Shown here in pieces: positions 10,465 through 20,046 of a DNA stretch of 64,000 bases. This DNA is from Corynebacterium urogenitale (GTDB lineage Bacteria; Actinomycetota; Actinomycetes; Mycobacteriales; Mycobacteriaceae). Position 1 is the stretch's first letter; each line of letters starts with the position of its first letter. Location: positions 1,426,001-1,490,000 of the forward strand of contig NZ_CP045032.1 of NCBI RefSeq assembly GCF_009026825.1. The letters are read 5' to 3'. The position numbers were made by a program, and so were the translations under genes. Below the pieces are notes generated by a model. It was not told the DNA's origin. It did not search any database and worked only from the letters and a program-made list of their open reading frames with translations.

Positions 10465-10566
10465 ATGTCCCAAACAGCCCCATGCAACGGCACTGCTATT
10501 TAGTTTTCCCAGTTCAGTGTGACAGAAGTGAACTACCAGCGGGAGGGTTAGGGCTGTTTGGGACAT
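10465..10566. repeat. 102-bp palindromic repeat, copy A
   Basis: The element begins with ATGTCCCAAACAGCCC and ends with the exact reverse complement of those 16 bases. An interior block TTTTCCCAG-N-TCAGTGTGA is shared with copy B at 27890-27991, which is also exactly 102 bp. A degenerate half copy of the terminus (ATGTCCCAAAAAGCCC) lies at 10394-10409. Both full copies sit on the 3' side of a tRNA-Glu gene. No target-site duplication or transposase is visible. It could be a non-autonomous mobile repeat or a structured RNA or terminator element. Confidence 0.7.
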
Positions 10567-10749
10567 TCCCCCCCTCTAGCACCCCCTGCTGCATTAATCC
10601 CCCCCGCCCCTTCCAGGCTCATCACGTCTGTCACCGCCTCCTGACTGCACGCCCTCTTCCTGCATACATACCCCACCACACAAACAACACTCCGTCGAGC
10701 CACCAGTGCAAAGCCCGCCCAACCACAACCTAGTCCAGGCAAAGAAAAA

Positions 10750-10775
10750 CGCCCTCGGATCAAGATCCGAGGGCG
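10750..10775 (-). terminator. Terminator of tRNA-Glu (first copy)
   Basis: A perfect 12-bp stem (CGCCCTCGGATC paired with GATCCGAGGGCG, two-base loop) is followed on the minus strand by GTTTTTCTTT. It lies eight bases beyond the tRNA 3' end. The lower stem is the same as in the terminator of the second tRNA-Glu gene. Confidence 0.85.
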
Positions 10776-10782
10776 AGAGCTG

Positions 10783-10855
10783 TACCCCGTACGGGATTTG
10801 AACCCGTGTTACCGGCGTGAGAGGCCGACGTCCTAGGCCGCTAGACGAACGGGGC
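10783..10855 (-). tRNA. tRNA-Glu (CTC)
   Basis: A 73-base tRNA read on the minus strand, from GCCCCGT to ACGGGGT plus discriminator A. The anticodon loop CTCTCAC presents CTC (Glu, GAG codons), and the T-arm has GGTTCAAATCC. The sequence is identical to the tRNA-Glu at 28076-28148. The CCA end is not encoded. Confidence 0.95.
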
Positions 10856-11231
10856 ATCGTTCATTCGTTGCGAACGAGAAGTAACTCTACACAGTGAATT
10901 ACTCAGCTACCTAATCAGCAGGTTGAAGCCTATTTTTGGCCACAATGTTCCCCTCAAGCACCCCTTAAATCATTTTCTTTACCCAGCACATCCATTTTTT
11001 ACCCAGCACGTAAAAGGTCACTACTCAGGGCACCCTCAGAGTGCTAATCAAGCGGTTAATGGCACACCACCTAGATCGCCATCGAAGTGCTATTCAAGCG
11101 GACAATGGCGCACCAAGGGGCTAGAGAACAGGAAAACTCATGCACGCCAACGAGGAATGCATATTTTTCACGTTAGCGAGTAAGGTAATCCCCCGTCATC
11201 AATCCCCTCTTCGAGTCATAGAAAGTACGGC
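10856..11231. other. Intergenic region upstream of the OPT transporter with two sets of direct repeats
   Basis: No convincing gene is present. Two copies of TTTACCCAGCAC start at 10978 and 10998, exactly 20 bases apart. Two 30-bp copies beginning AGTGCTA lie at 11040-11069 and 11086-11115, with 26 of 30 bases the same. Such spacing suggests operator sites for a regulator of the downstream transporter; the regulator is unknown. Confidence 0.45.
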
Positions 11232-13208
11232 ATGACCGAAACATCCCCCACGGCACCGGCTGCTCCCCAACGCAGCAACATGCGTGAGCTGACACTCCGC
11301 GCCGTCATTCTGGGTGGCATCATCACCCTCGTATTCACCGCGGCGAACGTCTACCTGGGACTCAAGGTTGGCCTTACCTTCGCCACCTCCATCCCTGCCG
11401 CGGTCATCTCCATGGCAATTCTGCGCAAATTCGCCCACCACTCCATCGTGGAGAACAACATTGTGCAGACCATCGCCTCCGCTGCCGGCACCCTATCCGC
11501 CATCATCTTCGTGCTCCCAGGCCTGATCATGATCGGCTTCTGGACCGGCTTTCCTTACTGGACCACGGCTTTCGTCTGCGCCATCGGTGGCATCCTGGGT
11601 GTCACCTACTCCATTCCGCTCCGTCGCGCCCTCGTCACTGGTTCCGACCTCCCCTACCCTGAAGGCCGTGCTGCCGGTGAGGTCTTGAAGGTCGGCGATG
11701 AACAGGGCTCCGCGGAGGAGAACAAGCGTGGCCTTCATGTCATCCTCGCAGGCTCACTGGCCTCCGCAGGTTTTGCCCTGATGGCCGCAATGAAGGGCGT
11801 GGCAGGTTCCCTCGCGACCTACTTCAAGTTCGGTGCGGGCGCCACGACTTTCGGTGGTTCCCTATCCTTGGCCCTCATTGGCGTGGGTCACCTGGTCGGC
11901 ATGTCTGTCGGTGTTGCCATGATCGTGGGTCTCATCATCTCCTTCGGCATTCTTCTTCCTTGGAAGACGGCGGGCTCCATGAATTCCGGTGAAGCACTCA
12001 CGGACATCGTGGATGGCACCTTCTCCGCAGACGTTCGCTTCATCGGTGCTGGCGCGATGGCAGTGGCCGCGGTGTGGACTCTCGTGAAGATCATCGGCCC
12101 GATCACGAAGGGCATCAAGGATTCCCTCGCTTCCTCTCGTGCTCGTCACGATGGCCGGGAGGTGGGCATCACCGAGCGGGACATTCCATTCCCTGTCGTT
12201 GCAGGTGTCACTGTGGCCTCAATGATCCCTGTGGGCCTGCTGTTGTGGCTCTTCGTCAAAGATACGGCGATCATGCACCACACGGGCAGCTTGGTGCTTC
12301 TTTCCATTTTGTACGTTCTGCTGGTTGGTCTCATCGTGGCCTCTATCTGTGGTTACATGGCCGGCCTCATCGGCGCATCCAATTCCCCCATCTCCGGCGT
12401 GGGCATCATCGTTGTGCTTTCTTCCGCGCTGTTGATCAAAGCCGTCACGGGCAATGAGTCCGATACGAACGCGGAGTCCCTCGTGGCTTACACGCTCTTC
12501 ACTGCTGCTGTGGTTTTCGGCATCGCCACGATTTCGAATGACAATCTGCAGGATCTCAAGACGGGCCAGATCGTCGGCGCCACCCCATGGAAGCAACAGG
12601 TGGCATTGATCATTGGTGTGTTGTTCGGTTCCGCTATCATCCCGCCGGTTCTGCAGCTGATGATGACCGGTTTCGGTTTCGCCGGAGCCCCTGGCGCTAG
12701 CCCGGATGCTCTCGCAGCACCTCAGGCTGCTCTGTTGTCCTCCGTCGCTGACGGCATCTTCGGCAATTCCTTGGATTGGTCTCTCATTGGTCTCGGCGCG
12801 CTCATCGGCGTAGGCGTGATCATCGTTGATGAAATTCTGCGTAAGACCACTCGCTTCTCCCTACCACCGCTGGCCGTGGGCATGGGCATGTACTTGCCTA
12901 TTTCCCTGACGCTCATCATTCCGGTTGGTGCAGCGTTGGGCCTGTTCTACGACAAGTGGTCTGAGAAGCGGGCTAATGCAGAGGCATCGAAGAGACTCGG
13001 CGTACTTGTGGCTACAGGTCTGATCGTCGGCGAGTCCCTGTTCGGTGTGCTCAATGCTGGCATCATCGCCGCTACGGGCAACGGTGATGCCTTGGCAATC
13101 TTCCCGGAATCTTTCGCTTCTGTCGCTAATTGGCTCGGACCGATCATCTTCGTGCTCGCCATTGCGGGTTGCTACCGCTACGTCCAGAGTAAGGCGCGCG
13201 AAATCTAG
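11232..13208 (+). CDS. OPT-family oligopeptide transporter
   Basis: A 658-aa polytopic membrane protein of the OPT/YSL family. It opens, after a short cytoplasmic tail, with LRAVILGGIITLVFTAANVY and LGLKVGLTFATSIPAAVIS, the conserved first segments of the family. Further signatures include PYPEGRAAGEVLKVG and GYMAGLIGASNSPISGVGI. About 14-16 hydrophobic segments follow. Family members import small peptides or peptide-like metal chelates by proton coupling; the substrate here is unknown. The ATG has a GAAAG upstream. The gene stands alone, behind an intergenic region with direct repeats, and converges on the carboxymuconolactone decarboxylase gene. Confidence 0.9.
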   Translation: MTETSPTAPAAPQRSNMRELTLRAVILGGIITLVFTAANVYLGLKVGLTFATSIPAAVISMAILRKFAHHSIVENNIVQTIASAAGTLSAIIFVLPGLIMIGFWTGFPYWTTAFVCAIGGILGVTYSIPLRRALVTGSDLPYPEGRAAGEVLKVGDEQGSAEENKRGLHVILAGSLASAGFALMAAMKGVAGSLATYFKFGAGATTFGGSLSLALIGVGHLVGMSVGVAMIVGLIISFGILLPWKTAGSMNSGEALTDIVDGTFSADVRFIGAGAMAVAAVWTLVKIIGPITKGIKDSLASSRARHDGREVGITERDIPFPVVAGVTVASMIPVGLLLWLFVKDTAIMHHTGSLVLLSILYVLLVGLIVASICGYMAGLIGASNSPISGVGIIVVLSSALLIKAVTGNESDTNAESLVAYTLFTAAVVFGIATISNDNLQDLKTGQIVGATPWKQQVALIIGVLFGSAIIPPVLQLMMTGFGFAGAPGASPDALAAPQAALLSSVADGIFGNSLDWSLIGLGALIGVGVIIVDEILRKTTRFSLPPLAVGMGMYLPISLTLIIPVGAALGLFYDKWSEKRANAEASKRLGVLVATGLIVGESLFGVLNAGIIAATGNGDALAIFPESFASVANWLGPIIFVLAIAGCYRYVQSKAREI

Positions 13209-13286
13209 AATCCGCGACTGCCTGGCTTGGCCGATGGTGTCGTTGTCCTTTTTCTTGAGGTCCGACGCCACCGGCCTTTTTCTGCG

Positions 13287-13712
13287 CTAATCTTCGGAAT
13301 TCTTGGGGCCGAGTTCGGCGACGAGGACTTCTTGGGCGACCTTCATGGCGGACAGCGCTGCGGGCGCTCCGCAGTAGCCGGAGGCGTGGATGATCGCCTC
13401 CGTGATCTCCTCGCGAGTAAGACCGTTGGTCAGCCCGCCCTTGACGTGACCGCGCAGCTCCTCGGTGGCGCGCAGTGCCACCAGCATGCCAATGTTTAGC
13501 AGGCTGCGATCGCGCTTGGAGAGCCCCTCGCGGGTCCACACTGATCCCCATACGGTGGCTGTGACGTGCTTTTGGAGTTCCTCGCCATCGGAGCCAGCAT
13601 TACGGGCTAGGGCTGCATCCACGAATTCATCGCCCATCACGTCGCGACGAACCTGAATTCCTGCATCATATCGGGCATCTTTTGCTGCATGGAGTTCTTC
13701 GTTTGTGCTCAT
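13287..13712 (-). CDS. Carboxymuconolactone decarboxylase family protein (PcaC-like)
   Basis: With the ATG at 13712 the protein has 141 aa, close to the usual PcaC length; an upstream in-frame extension to 13964 has no family similarity and is discarded. The core contains REGLSKRDRSLLNIGMLVAL and the C-terminal HASGYCGAPAALSAMKVAQE, both characteristic of 4-carboxymuconolactone decarboxylases. There is no CXXC motif, so it is not an AhpD-type peroxidase. No other protocatechuate pathway gene is nearby, so the substrate is uncertain. Confidence 0.82.
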   Translation of the reverse strand: MSTNEELHAAKDARYDAGIQVRRDVMGDEFVDAALARNAGSDGEELQKHVTATVWGSVWTREGLSKRDRSLLNIGMLVALRATEELRGHVKGGLTNGLTREEITEAIIHASGYCGAPAALSAMKVAQEVLVAELGPKNSED

Positions 13713-14005
13713 AGCTACATCGTACGCAGTGACGAGACATCCACGTTCTTTTAATTGATCAGCGACGCACTCCTCCGCAACCAGCCCACCAACCACGGGA
13801 CACACGCACAAGACTCGTTCCTCCGAACCTTTGAAATAGACCGCTCTGTCTACTATGGTGGCGCTTACGATCATGAAGCCCAACGCCAAGCCCCCTGGCT
13901 CGTTGGTTAGCAACCGCGTAGCGCATACACGGTGCTCCCAGGGGAAGATCGGCCACTGTGGCACCCGCCCGGTCGGAAGATTGCGACAAGAAAGGTCTCT
14001 CCATC

Positions 14006-14584
14006 ATGAGCGACTCACCCCAGGCCATCCTGCCTTCCCTCTTCAAGGACCAACCCACCCACCGGAACATCATCGACCAATCCTGCGCCACTCACGCCAC
14101 AGGGCACAGCGTCCACTGGATCCACACCCGGCAGCTCGAACGGGAAAAACCCATCAGTGCACACATCGCCAGAATTGATGGCCGATACATCTCCCTCGAA
14201 CACGCAGAAGGCTACGAGACTTTGTGGAATCACAACAAGCAATGGCTCCGCGCGCTTGCTGACGTCGTCGAAGAGGAAAAGAAAGAGGCGAAGCTGCAGT
14301 ACTGGCCCCGATTCCACACCCTGCGCCTCCAACACAGGGACCGCAGTGTGACTCTGAACCTCAGCGAACGCGCGGGCTTTACCTGCGCCGGAGCTACCAC
14401 GAATAAAGGGAGCAAAACCGCGCCCACCCGAGCCACCAAGGGATATCCCTGCACCCTCGACAACCTCACGGACGCTGAATTCTGGGACTCCCAACGTGCA
14501 CTGGAGGAACGCTCGGAACGACGAGCATGGTCATGGGAGCAAGCAGGCCCCAACGCCCTAATTACCCCATTTCGCAACCCATAA
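14006..14584 (+). CDS. Hypothetical protein
   Basis: A 192-aa soluble, hydrophilic protein that I do not recognise. It has no signal peptide and no membrane segment. The ATG at 14006 has AAAGG upstream; an in-frame extension to 13958 is possible but lacks a ribosome site. The middle part is rich in Glu and Lys (VVEEEKKEAKLQYW) and the C-terminal third is charged and Trp-containing. It ends 32 bases before the YihY-family gene on the same strand, so the two may be co-transcribed. Confidence 0.6.
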   Translation: MSDSPQAILPSLFKDQPTHRNIIDQSCATHATGHSVHWIHTRQLEREKPISAHIARIDGRYISLEHAEGYETLWNHNKQWLRALADVVEEEKKEAKLQYWPRFHTLRLQHRDRSVTLNLSERAGFTCAGATTNKGSKTAPTRATKGYPCTLDNLTDAEFWDSQRALEERSERRAWSWEQAGPNALITPFRNP

Positions 14585-14616
14585 ATTCGCCCTCCGCCAG
14601 GTATCTTCAATACCTG

Positions 14617-15783
14617 ATGAGCGTTGAAGAAAACCCTAAAGAGCGCGCCACTGACGATCAGTCGACGCACGCCGACGAACACATACTCCCCACCCTGGGC
14701 GGACAGGTTACACCGGCACTACCCTCAGGCGCCTACCACGAGGAAGTCGTTCGCGAACATCGATGGCTCACACCCACGACCTGGAAGGTCATCACCAAGC
14801 GGCTCTATTACGAGATTTTCTTCAACGCCCTGCTGGACAAGGGAGCCACGCTGAGCTTCTTCACGCTGCTCACAGGTCTCCCCACCTTGCTGGCTTTTTA
14901 CGCCATCACCACCCTGGTGCTCGACCAGAATCGAGCCCAAGTAACAGGACTCACTGACGAGTTCATTAGCACCAACATTCCAGCGAATTTTCAGGACAAT
15001 GCGCAGAGCATCGTCACCACGATCATCGGCTCTACAGAGCAATCCATCGTCATGCTGGTGGTGAGTGTCCTCTTCGCCCTCTTCTCCTCTTCCGCCTATA
15101 TCCGGGCTTTTTCTCGCATGTCCAACGACATGTATGGGCGACGCGAGGGACGCAGCATCATTCGGACGTGGGCAACGATGTGGGCCATTACCTTCGCACT
15201 CGTCACCGGCCTCGTCATCATTGCCGGCGCCTATTTCCTCCGCGAAGACATCGCCCGGCCGCTGCTCGATAGGGTTGCCGAACCACTCAACTGGCAGGGC
15301 TTCACGACATTCGTGCTGGAAAATTTCCTGCCCATCTGGCAGTACGTCCGGTGGCCAGTGATCTTCTCCTTGGCGGTTCTCCTCATCGCCCTCCTCTACC
15401 ACGTCGCCCCAAACGTTCGCTTCGGCCGTATGCGGTGGCTTACCATCGGATCCACCTTTGCCCTAGTCAGCATCTCCATCGTGGGGCTACTGCTCCGTGC
15501 TTATCTCAATAGCTTTGGCCATGTTGGCCTGTACGGCGCCCTCGGTGGTGTGATCATTGCTCTCATCGGGCTAGTGCTGAGCAACTCCCTGCTGCTACTC
15601 GGCGTCAAACTGGATGCGGAAATAGCCCGCGCTCGCGAGCTGCAGGCGGGCATGAAGTCCGAACGCATCATCCAAGTGCCACCCCGTTCCTCCGCGGCGG
15701 TCGAAGGCCTCAGCCAGCTCCACGACAGCATTGAACAGCAGGCCACCGACTTGCGCACGCAGTCGAGTCACGAAAAAGGCTAA
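14617..15783 (+). CDS. YihY/BrkB-family membrane protein
   Basis: A 388-aa inner-membrane protein with about six hydrophobic segments, starting near residue 75 (LSFFTLLTGLPTLLAFYAIT). Family features include ALFSSSAYIRAFSRMSNDMY and an R/Y-rich loop before the next helices. The function of YihY/BrkB proteins is not established; the early RNase BN assignment was incorrect. The ATG at 14617 has only a weak AGG upstream; a longer in-frame start at 14527 would overlap the preceding gene. The cytoplasmic tails at both ends are polar. Confidence 0.85.
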   Translation: MSVEENPKERATDDQSTHADEHILPTLGGQVTPALPSGAYHEEVVREHRWLTPTTWKVITKRLYYEIFFNALLDKGATLSFFTLLTGLPTLLAFYAITTLVLDQNRAQVTGLTDEFISTNIPANFQDNAQSIVTTIIGSTEQSIVMLVVSVLFALFSSSAYIRAFSRMSNDMYGRREGRSIIRTWATMWAITFALVTGLVIIAGAYFLREDIARPLLDRVAEPLNWQGFTTFVLENFLPIWQYVRWPVIFSLAVLLIALLYHVAPNVRFGRMRWLTIGSTFALVSISIVGLLLRAYLNSFGHVGLYGALGGVIIALIGLVLSNSLLLLGVKLDAEIARARELQAGMKSERIIQVPPRSSAAVEGLSQLHDSIEQQATDLRTQSSHEKG

Positions 15784-15855
15784 ACCCCCGCTCCTCACCC
15801 CGTAGTCCATCGCCCGATCAGCGTTTTCATACCCGTGCCTTTAGACTCGGTAGAT

Positions 15856-18255
15856 ATGAACGCAGGTCACCCGCATCTTTCCACCGCAGCTATCGGCAGT
15901 CACGTCCGCGCCGCCGCAGGCACCTCGCCTGAGCAGGCCACAAGCCGAAAATTCTGGACTGGACTATCCCGCAATATCCAGGAGCTTATCGCCGACGACT
16001 GGGAACGCACGCGCCAGGCTTACTCCACAGCGCGCCAGCAGCACTACTTCTCTGCCGAGTTCCTCATGGGCCGCGCCCTGCTGAACAACCTCACCAACCT
16101 GGGCCTTGTCGATGAGGCCCGAGAAGGTGCCGCTGCACTGGGCCACGACCTCTCAGACATCCTCGAAATCGAAAACGATGCCGCGCTAGGCAATGGTGGC
16201 CTCGGCCGTCTGGCCGCCTGCTTCCTGGATTCCGCTGTCACACAGGATTTCCCCGTGACCGGCTACGGCATCCTCTACCGCTACGGACTATTCCGCCAGT
16301 CCTTTTCGGATGGATTCCAGGTAGAAAAGCCGGACCCTTGGCGCGAAGAGGAGTACCCATTCACCATCCGTCGCGCCTCCGATCAGCTCGTCGTCCACTT
16401 CGACGATATGAAGACCCGCGCGATCCCCTATGACATGCCGATTACCGGCTACGGCACAAAGAACGTGGGAACGCTGCGGCTGTGGAAGGCCGAGCCATGG
16501 GAGGAGTTCGACTACGACGCGTTCAATTCCCAGCGATTCACCGATGCGATCATCGAGCGCGAGCGGGTCTCCGACATCTGCCGCGTGCTCTACCCGAACG
16601 ACACGACCTACGAGGGCAAGAAACTGCGCGTTCGCCAGCAGTACTTCTTTACCTCCGCGTCTCTGCAGGCAATGATCTGCAGTCATCTGACCCACCACCC
16701 GGATCTCAGTAACTTCGCGGAATTCAATTCCGTGCAGCTCAATGACACCCACCCGGTGCTCGCTATTCCAGAACTCATGCGCTTGCTCATGGACGAGCAC
16801 GGCATGGGCTGGGAGCACGCCTGGGAGATCGTGTCCAATACTTTCGCCTACACCAACCACACCGTCCTCACCGAAGCACTCGAGCAGTGGGATCAGCAGA
16901 TCTTCCAGCAGTTGTTCTGGCGCGTGTGGGAGATCATTGCGGAAATCGACCGTCGTTTCCGCATGGAACGCGCCGCCGAGGGCGTGGCAGAGGATGTCAT
17001 CAACCGCATGGCGCCAATCCAGCACGGTGTGGTGCACATGGCTTGGATCGCTTGCTATGCGGCCTACTCCATCAACGGAGTCGCGGCCCTGCACACGGAG
17101 ATCATCAAGGCGGAGACCTTGGCCGATTGGCATGCGTTGTGGCCGGAGAAGTTCAACAACAAAACCAACGGTGTCACGCCTCGTCGTTGGCTGCGTATGA
17201 TCAACCCCCGTCTTTCTGCCCTGTTGACCCGCCTCGTCGGCTCCGATGCGTGGGTGACGGATCTGGATCTACTTCGGGATCTGCGTTCTTATGCTTCCGA
17301 CGACGCCACGATGCGCGAGCTGCAGACCATCAAGGCAGCAAACAAGAAGGACTTTGCCGAGTGGATCGCCGCGCGCCAAGGCATCGTCCTTGATCCCGAT
17401 TCCATCTACGATGTCCAAATCAAGCGACTCCACGAATACAAGCGGCAGCTCCTTAATGCCCTCTACGTGCTCGACCTGTACTTCAGGATCAAGGAGGACG
17501 GGCTGCGCGAAGTTCCAGCGCGCACGGTGATTTTTGGCGCGAAGGCGGCACCCGGCTATTCCCGGGCGAAGGCCATCATTAAATTGATCAACGCCATCGC
17601 GGAGCTGGTCAATAACGACCCCGTGGTCTCGCCACTGCTCAAGGTTGTATTCGTGGAGAATTACAACGTCTCCCCTGCAGAACACATCCTGCCGGCGTCG
17701 GACATCTCACAACAGATCTCCACGGCGGGCAAAGAGGCTTCAGGAACCTCGAACATGAAGTTCATGATGAACGGTGCCCTCACGCTGGGCACGATGGATG
17801 GGGCGAACGTTGAGATCGTGGACTCCGTCGGCGAAGACAACGCGTACATCTTTGGCGCCCGGGTGGAAGAACTTCCAGAATTCCGCGAGCACTACAAACC
17901 ATACGAGCTATACGAGACGGTGCCTGGACTCAAGCGAACCCTCGATGCGCTGGATAATGACACGCTCAACGATGGCTACACCGGATTGTTCTACGACCTC
18001 AAACAGTCGCTGATCCATGGCTATGGCCCAGACGCCTCCGATACGTACTACGTGCTCGGGGACTTTGGAGACTACCGCGAAACACGCGACCGCATGGCTG
18101 CCGATTACGCCTCCGATCCCCTCCACTGGGCGCGCATGGCATGGGTGAATATCTGCGAATCCGGCCGCTTCTCCTCCGATCGCACCATCCGTGACTACGC
18201 CCGCGAGGTCTGGAAGCTGCAGCCGACTCCAGTGGATGGCGCCGGTAACTCCTAG
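15856..18255 (+). CDS. glgP: Glycogen/maltodextrin phosphorylase
   Basis: A 799-aa GT35 phosphorylase that releases glucose-1-phosphate from alpha-1,4-glucans. The pyridoxal-phosphate lysine lies in EASGTSNMKFMMNGALTLG. The N-terminal NDAALGNGGLGRLAACFLDS and the QLNDTHPVLAIPELMRLL segment are family signatures, and the full length is present. An in-frame GTG at 15835 is an alternative start, but the ATG at 15856 aligns better with relatives. It converges on the Pit gene with only one base between the stops. Confidence 0.96.
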   Translation: MNAGHPHLSTAAIGSHVRAAAGTSPEQATSRKFWTGLSRNIQELIADDWERTRQAYSTARQQHYFSAEFLMGRALLNNLTNLGLVDEAREGAAALGHDLSDILEIENDAALGNGGLGRLAACFLDSAVTQDFPVTGYGILYRYGLFRQSFSDGFQVEKPDPWREEEYPFTIRRASDQLVVHFDDMKTRAIPYDMPITGYGTKNVGTLRLWKAEPWEEFDYDAFNSQRFTDAIIERERVSDICRVLYPNDTTYEGKKLRVRQQYFFTSASLQAMICSHLTHHPDLSNFAEFNSVQLNDTHPVLAIPELMRLLMDEHGMGWEHAWEIVSNTFAYTNHTVLTEALEQWDQQIFQQLFWRVWEIIAEIDRRFRMERAAEGVAEDVINRMAPIQHGVVHMAWIACYAAYSINGVAALHTEIIKAETLADWHALWPEKFNNKTNGVTPRRWLRMINPRLSALLTRLVGSDAWVTDLDLLRDLRSYASDDATMRELQTIKAANKKDFAEWIAARQGIVLDPDSIYDVQIKRLHEYKRQLLNALYVLDLYFRIKEDGLREVPARTVIFGAKAAPGYSRAKAIIKLINAIAELVNNDPVVSPLLKVVFVENYNVSPAEHILPASDISQQISTAGKEASGTSNMKFMMNGALTLGTMDGANVEIVDSVGEDNAYIFGARVEELPEFREHYKPYELYETVPGLKRTLDALDNDTLNDGYTGLFYDLKQSLIHGYGPDASDTYYVLGDFGDYRETRDRMAADYASDPLHWARMAWVNICESGRFSSDRTIRDYAREVWKLQPTPVDGAGNS

Positions 18256-18256
18256 A

Positions 18257-19882
18257 TCAAAACACCACTCGGAGGATGGAGACCGTCGCGGCGGCGATCG
18301 CGGCGGCTGCTGGCAAGGTGATGACCCAGGCCAGCGCAATCGGCTTCATCAGGTTCCAGTTCGCGGCCCTGTTAACAATGCCGACGCCCAGCACAGCGCC
18401 GATGAGGATGTGCGTGGAGGAGACGGGAATTCCCAACAAAGAGGCCGCCATAACCACACCCGCTGCGGACAGCTCGGCGGCGAACCCGGATGAGGGATGC
18501 ATCCTGGTCAAACCGGATCCCACGGTCTTGATGACGAAGCGTCCAATGAACCACAGGCCTGAGATCAAGGCCACACCCATGGCGACCATAACGGCAGCGG
18601 GGACTGTAGCCTCTTCGGCGACCACACCGTGCTTCATGACATCAATCACCGCGATGAATGGGCCAATGGCATTGGCGATGTCGTTAGAGCCATGAGAAAA
18701 GGCGAAAGCCGATGCCGTAAACACCTGCATCCAGCTAAAGAGCAAGAACGTTGACCGGTCGAGGGAGTGCTTCTTCAGCGTGCGGGCGAAGATGAATACT
18801 GCCATCCACACCGCCGCGCCGATCATGCCCATGACCAAGAGATTCTGCAGAGTGGAGAAGTCGAGGCCGGTGTTTTTGAGGCCCTTGAACAGCATCATCG
18901 CGGAGATGATCACCGCACCCAGTGCGGCAAGAATGGGCACCCAGTTCTCCAGTGCCCGGTGAGCCTGGATGTTGTCCATGTCCTTGTTGATCTCGTGCAG
19001 CTGGCGGTAGTAATCGCTTTCAAGCTGATCGGCATCAAAGTCCTCTTCGGCGACCAGGGCCGCATCACGAGCCATCGCATTGGTATAGCTAATCTGCTGC
19101 AGCTCGTTCATGCGCTCGAAGCGGGTTTTGTGGTCTTGGCGCAATTCGGCGCGGCGAACCTTAATGGCACGCAGCTGCTCATCGGCCTGCTCGTTGTAGA
19201 CGAGGATGGATCGCTTGATCCACCCAAACAGCAACCACGCGGTCAGTCCGCCAAGCACTGGGGAAAGGACCCAAGACAGTGCGATGGTGCCGATCTCCGA
19301 CCACTGCACCATGCTCCATGAGCCCTCTCCGGTAATGAAACCAACGGTAAGAGCTGCACCGACGATGCCTCCGACGATGGAATGTGTTGTGGAGACCGGC
19401 CACCCCATGCGAGTAGCAACAAGCAGCCACACTGCTGCGCCCAGCAGGGAGGCCATCATGATGTAGACAAACTCCATCGGGTCTAAGCCCTGCATGGCTC
19501 CCAGATCGACAATTCCCGAGCGCACTGTATCCGTGACTTCACCACCGGCGAGAATAGCGCCGGAGACCTCGAAGATCGCTGCAACAATGAGTGCCTGCTT
19601 AAGACTCAGCGTTCCAGCGCCCACAGAGGTGCCGAAAGAGTTCGCCACGTCGTTACCACCGATGTTGAACGCCATGAACATGGCGAACACAATCACGGTG
19701 ATGAGCAACAGCACACTGGCATCCTCGGCAACATAGCCGCGGCCCCAGAAGATAAACACGATCAGTGTGATCGCCGTGAGTGCCCCGAAGCCTAAGTGCC
19801 AGATCCAGTCGGATGTGCGCTGTTCGCTCGTGAGGAAGTTGTGCGGATCGGCTGCGGTATTAGCAGCCTTATTCGCTGTCAT
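18257..19882 (-). CDS. PiT-family inorganic phosphate transporter
   Basis: A 541-aa low-affinity phosphate permease. It contains both PiT signatures: [20 protein letters not shown] near residue 75 and [19 protein letters not shown] near residue 400. Between them lies a hydrophilic cytoplasmic loop of about 90 residues. About ten membrane segments are visible. The ATG has AAGGAG upstream. It follows pntAB on the same strand but behind a terminator-like hairpin, so it is likely a separate unit. Confidence 0.92.
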   Translation of the reverse strand: MTANKAANTAADPHNFLTSEQRTSDWIWHLGFGALTAITLIVFIFWGRGYVAEDASVLLLITVIVFAMFMAFNIGGNDVANSFGTSVGAGTLSLKQALIVAAIFEVSGAILAGGEVTDTVRSGIVDLGAMQGLDPMEFVYIMMASLLGAAVWLLVATRMGWPVSTTHSIVGGIVGAALTVGFITGEGSWSMVQWSEIGTIALSWVLSPVLGGLTAWLLFGWIKRSILVYNEQADEQLRAIKVRRAELRQDHKTRFERMNELQQISYTNAMARDAALVAEEDFDADQLESDYYRQLHEINKDMDNIQAHRALENWVPILAALGAVIISAMMLFKGLKNTGLDFSTLQNLLVMGMIGAAVWMAVFIFARTLKKHSLDRSTFLLFSWMQVFTASAFAFSHGSNDIANAIGPFIAVIDVMKHGVVAEEATVPAAVMVAMGVALISGLWFIGRFVIKTVGSGLTRMHPSSGFAAELSAAGVVMAASLLGIPVSSTHILIGAVLGVGIVNRAANWNLMKPIALAWVITLPAAAAIAAATVSILRVVF

Positions 19883-19967
19883 CTCTGCTCCTTGCCTTCG
19901 TTTAGGTCAGTCGTGGGTACGTGGCACCTTAGACTGCGAAGAAAGAAAGCAGGCGAAGAAAAAGTAA

Positions 19968-20005
19968 AGGGCCGGGAGCGATGAGGTTAATTATCGTTCC
20001 GGCCC
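19968..20005 (-). terminator. Terminator downstream of pntB
   Basis: The stem GGGCCGGGAGCGAT pairs with ATCGTTCCGGCCC across a short AT-rich loop with one mismatch. On the minus strand it is followed by TTTACTTTTTCTT. It lies about 40 bases past the pntB stop. Confidence 0.75.
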
Positions 20006-20046
20006 AAACTCAGATGGAGACTATCTCCGTTGGAATCAGCACGGCT

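Noticed and set aside
10923..11183. 86-codon frame upstream of the OPT transporter
   Set aside because: TTG start without ribosome site, biased composition, and it runs over the direct repeats; looks like chance.
13713..13964. N-terminal extension of the carboxymuconolactone decarboxylase family protein
   Set aside because: No family similarity; the ATG at 13712 gives the normal length.
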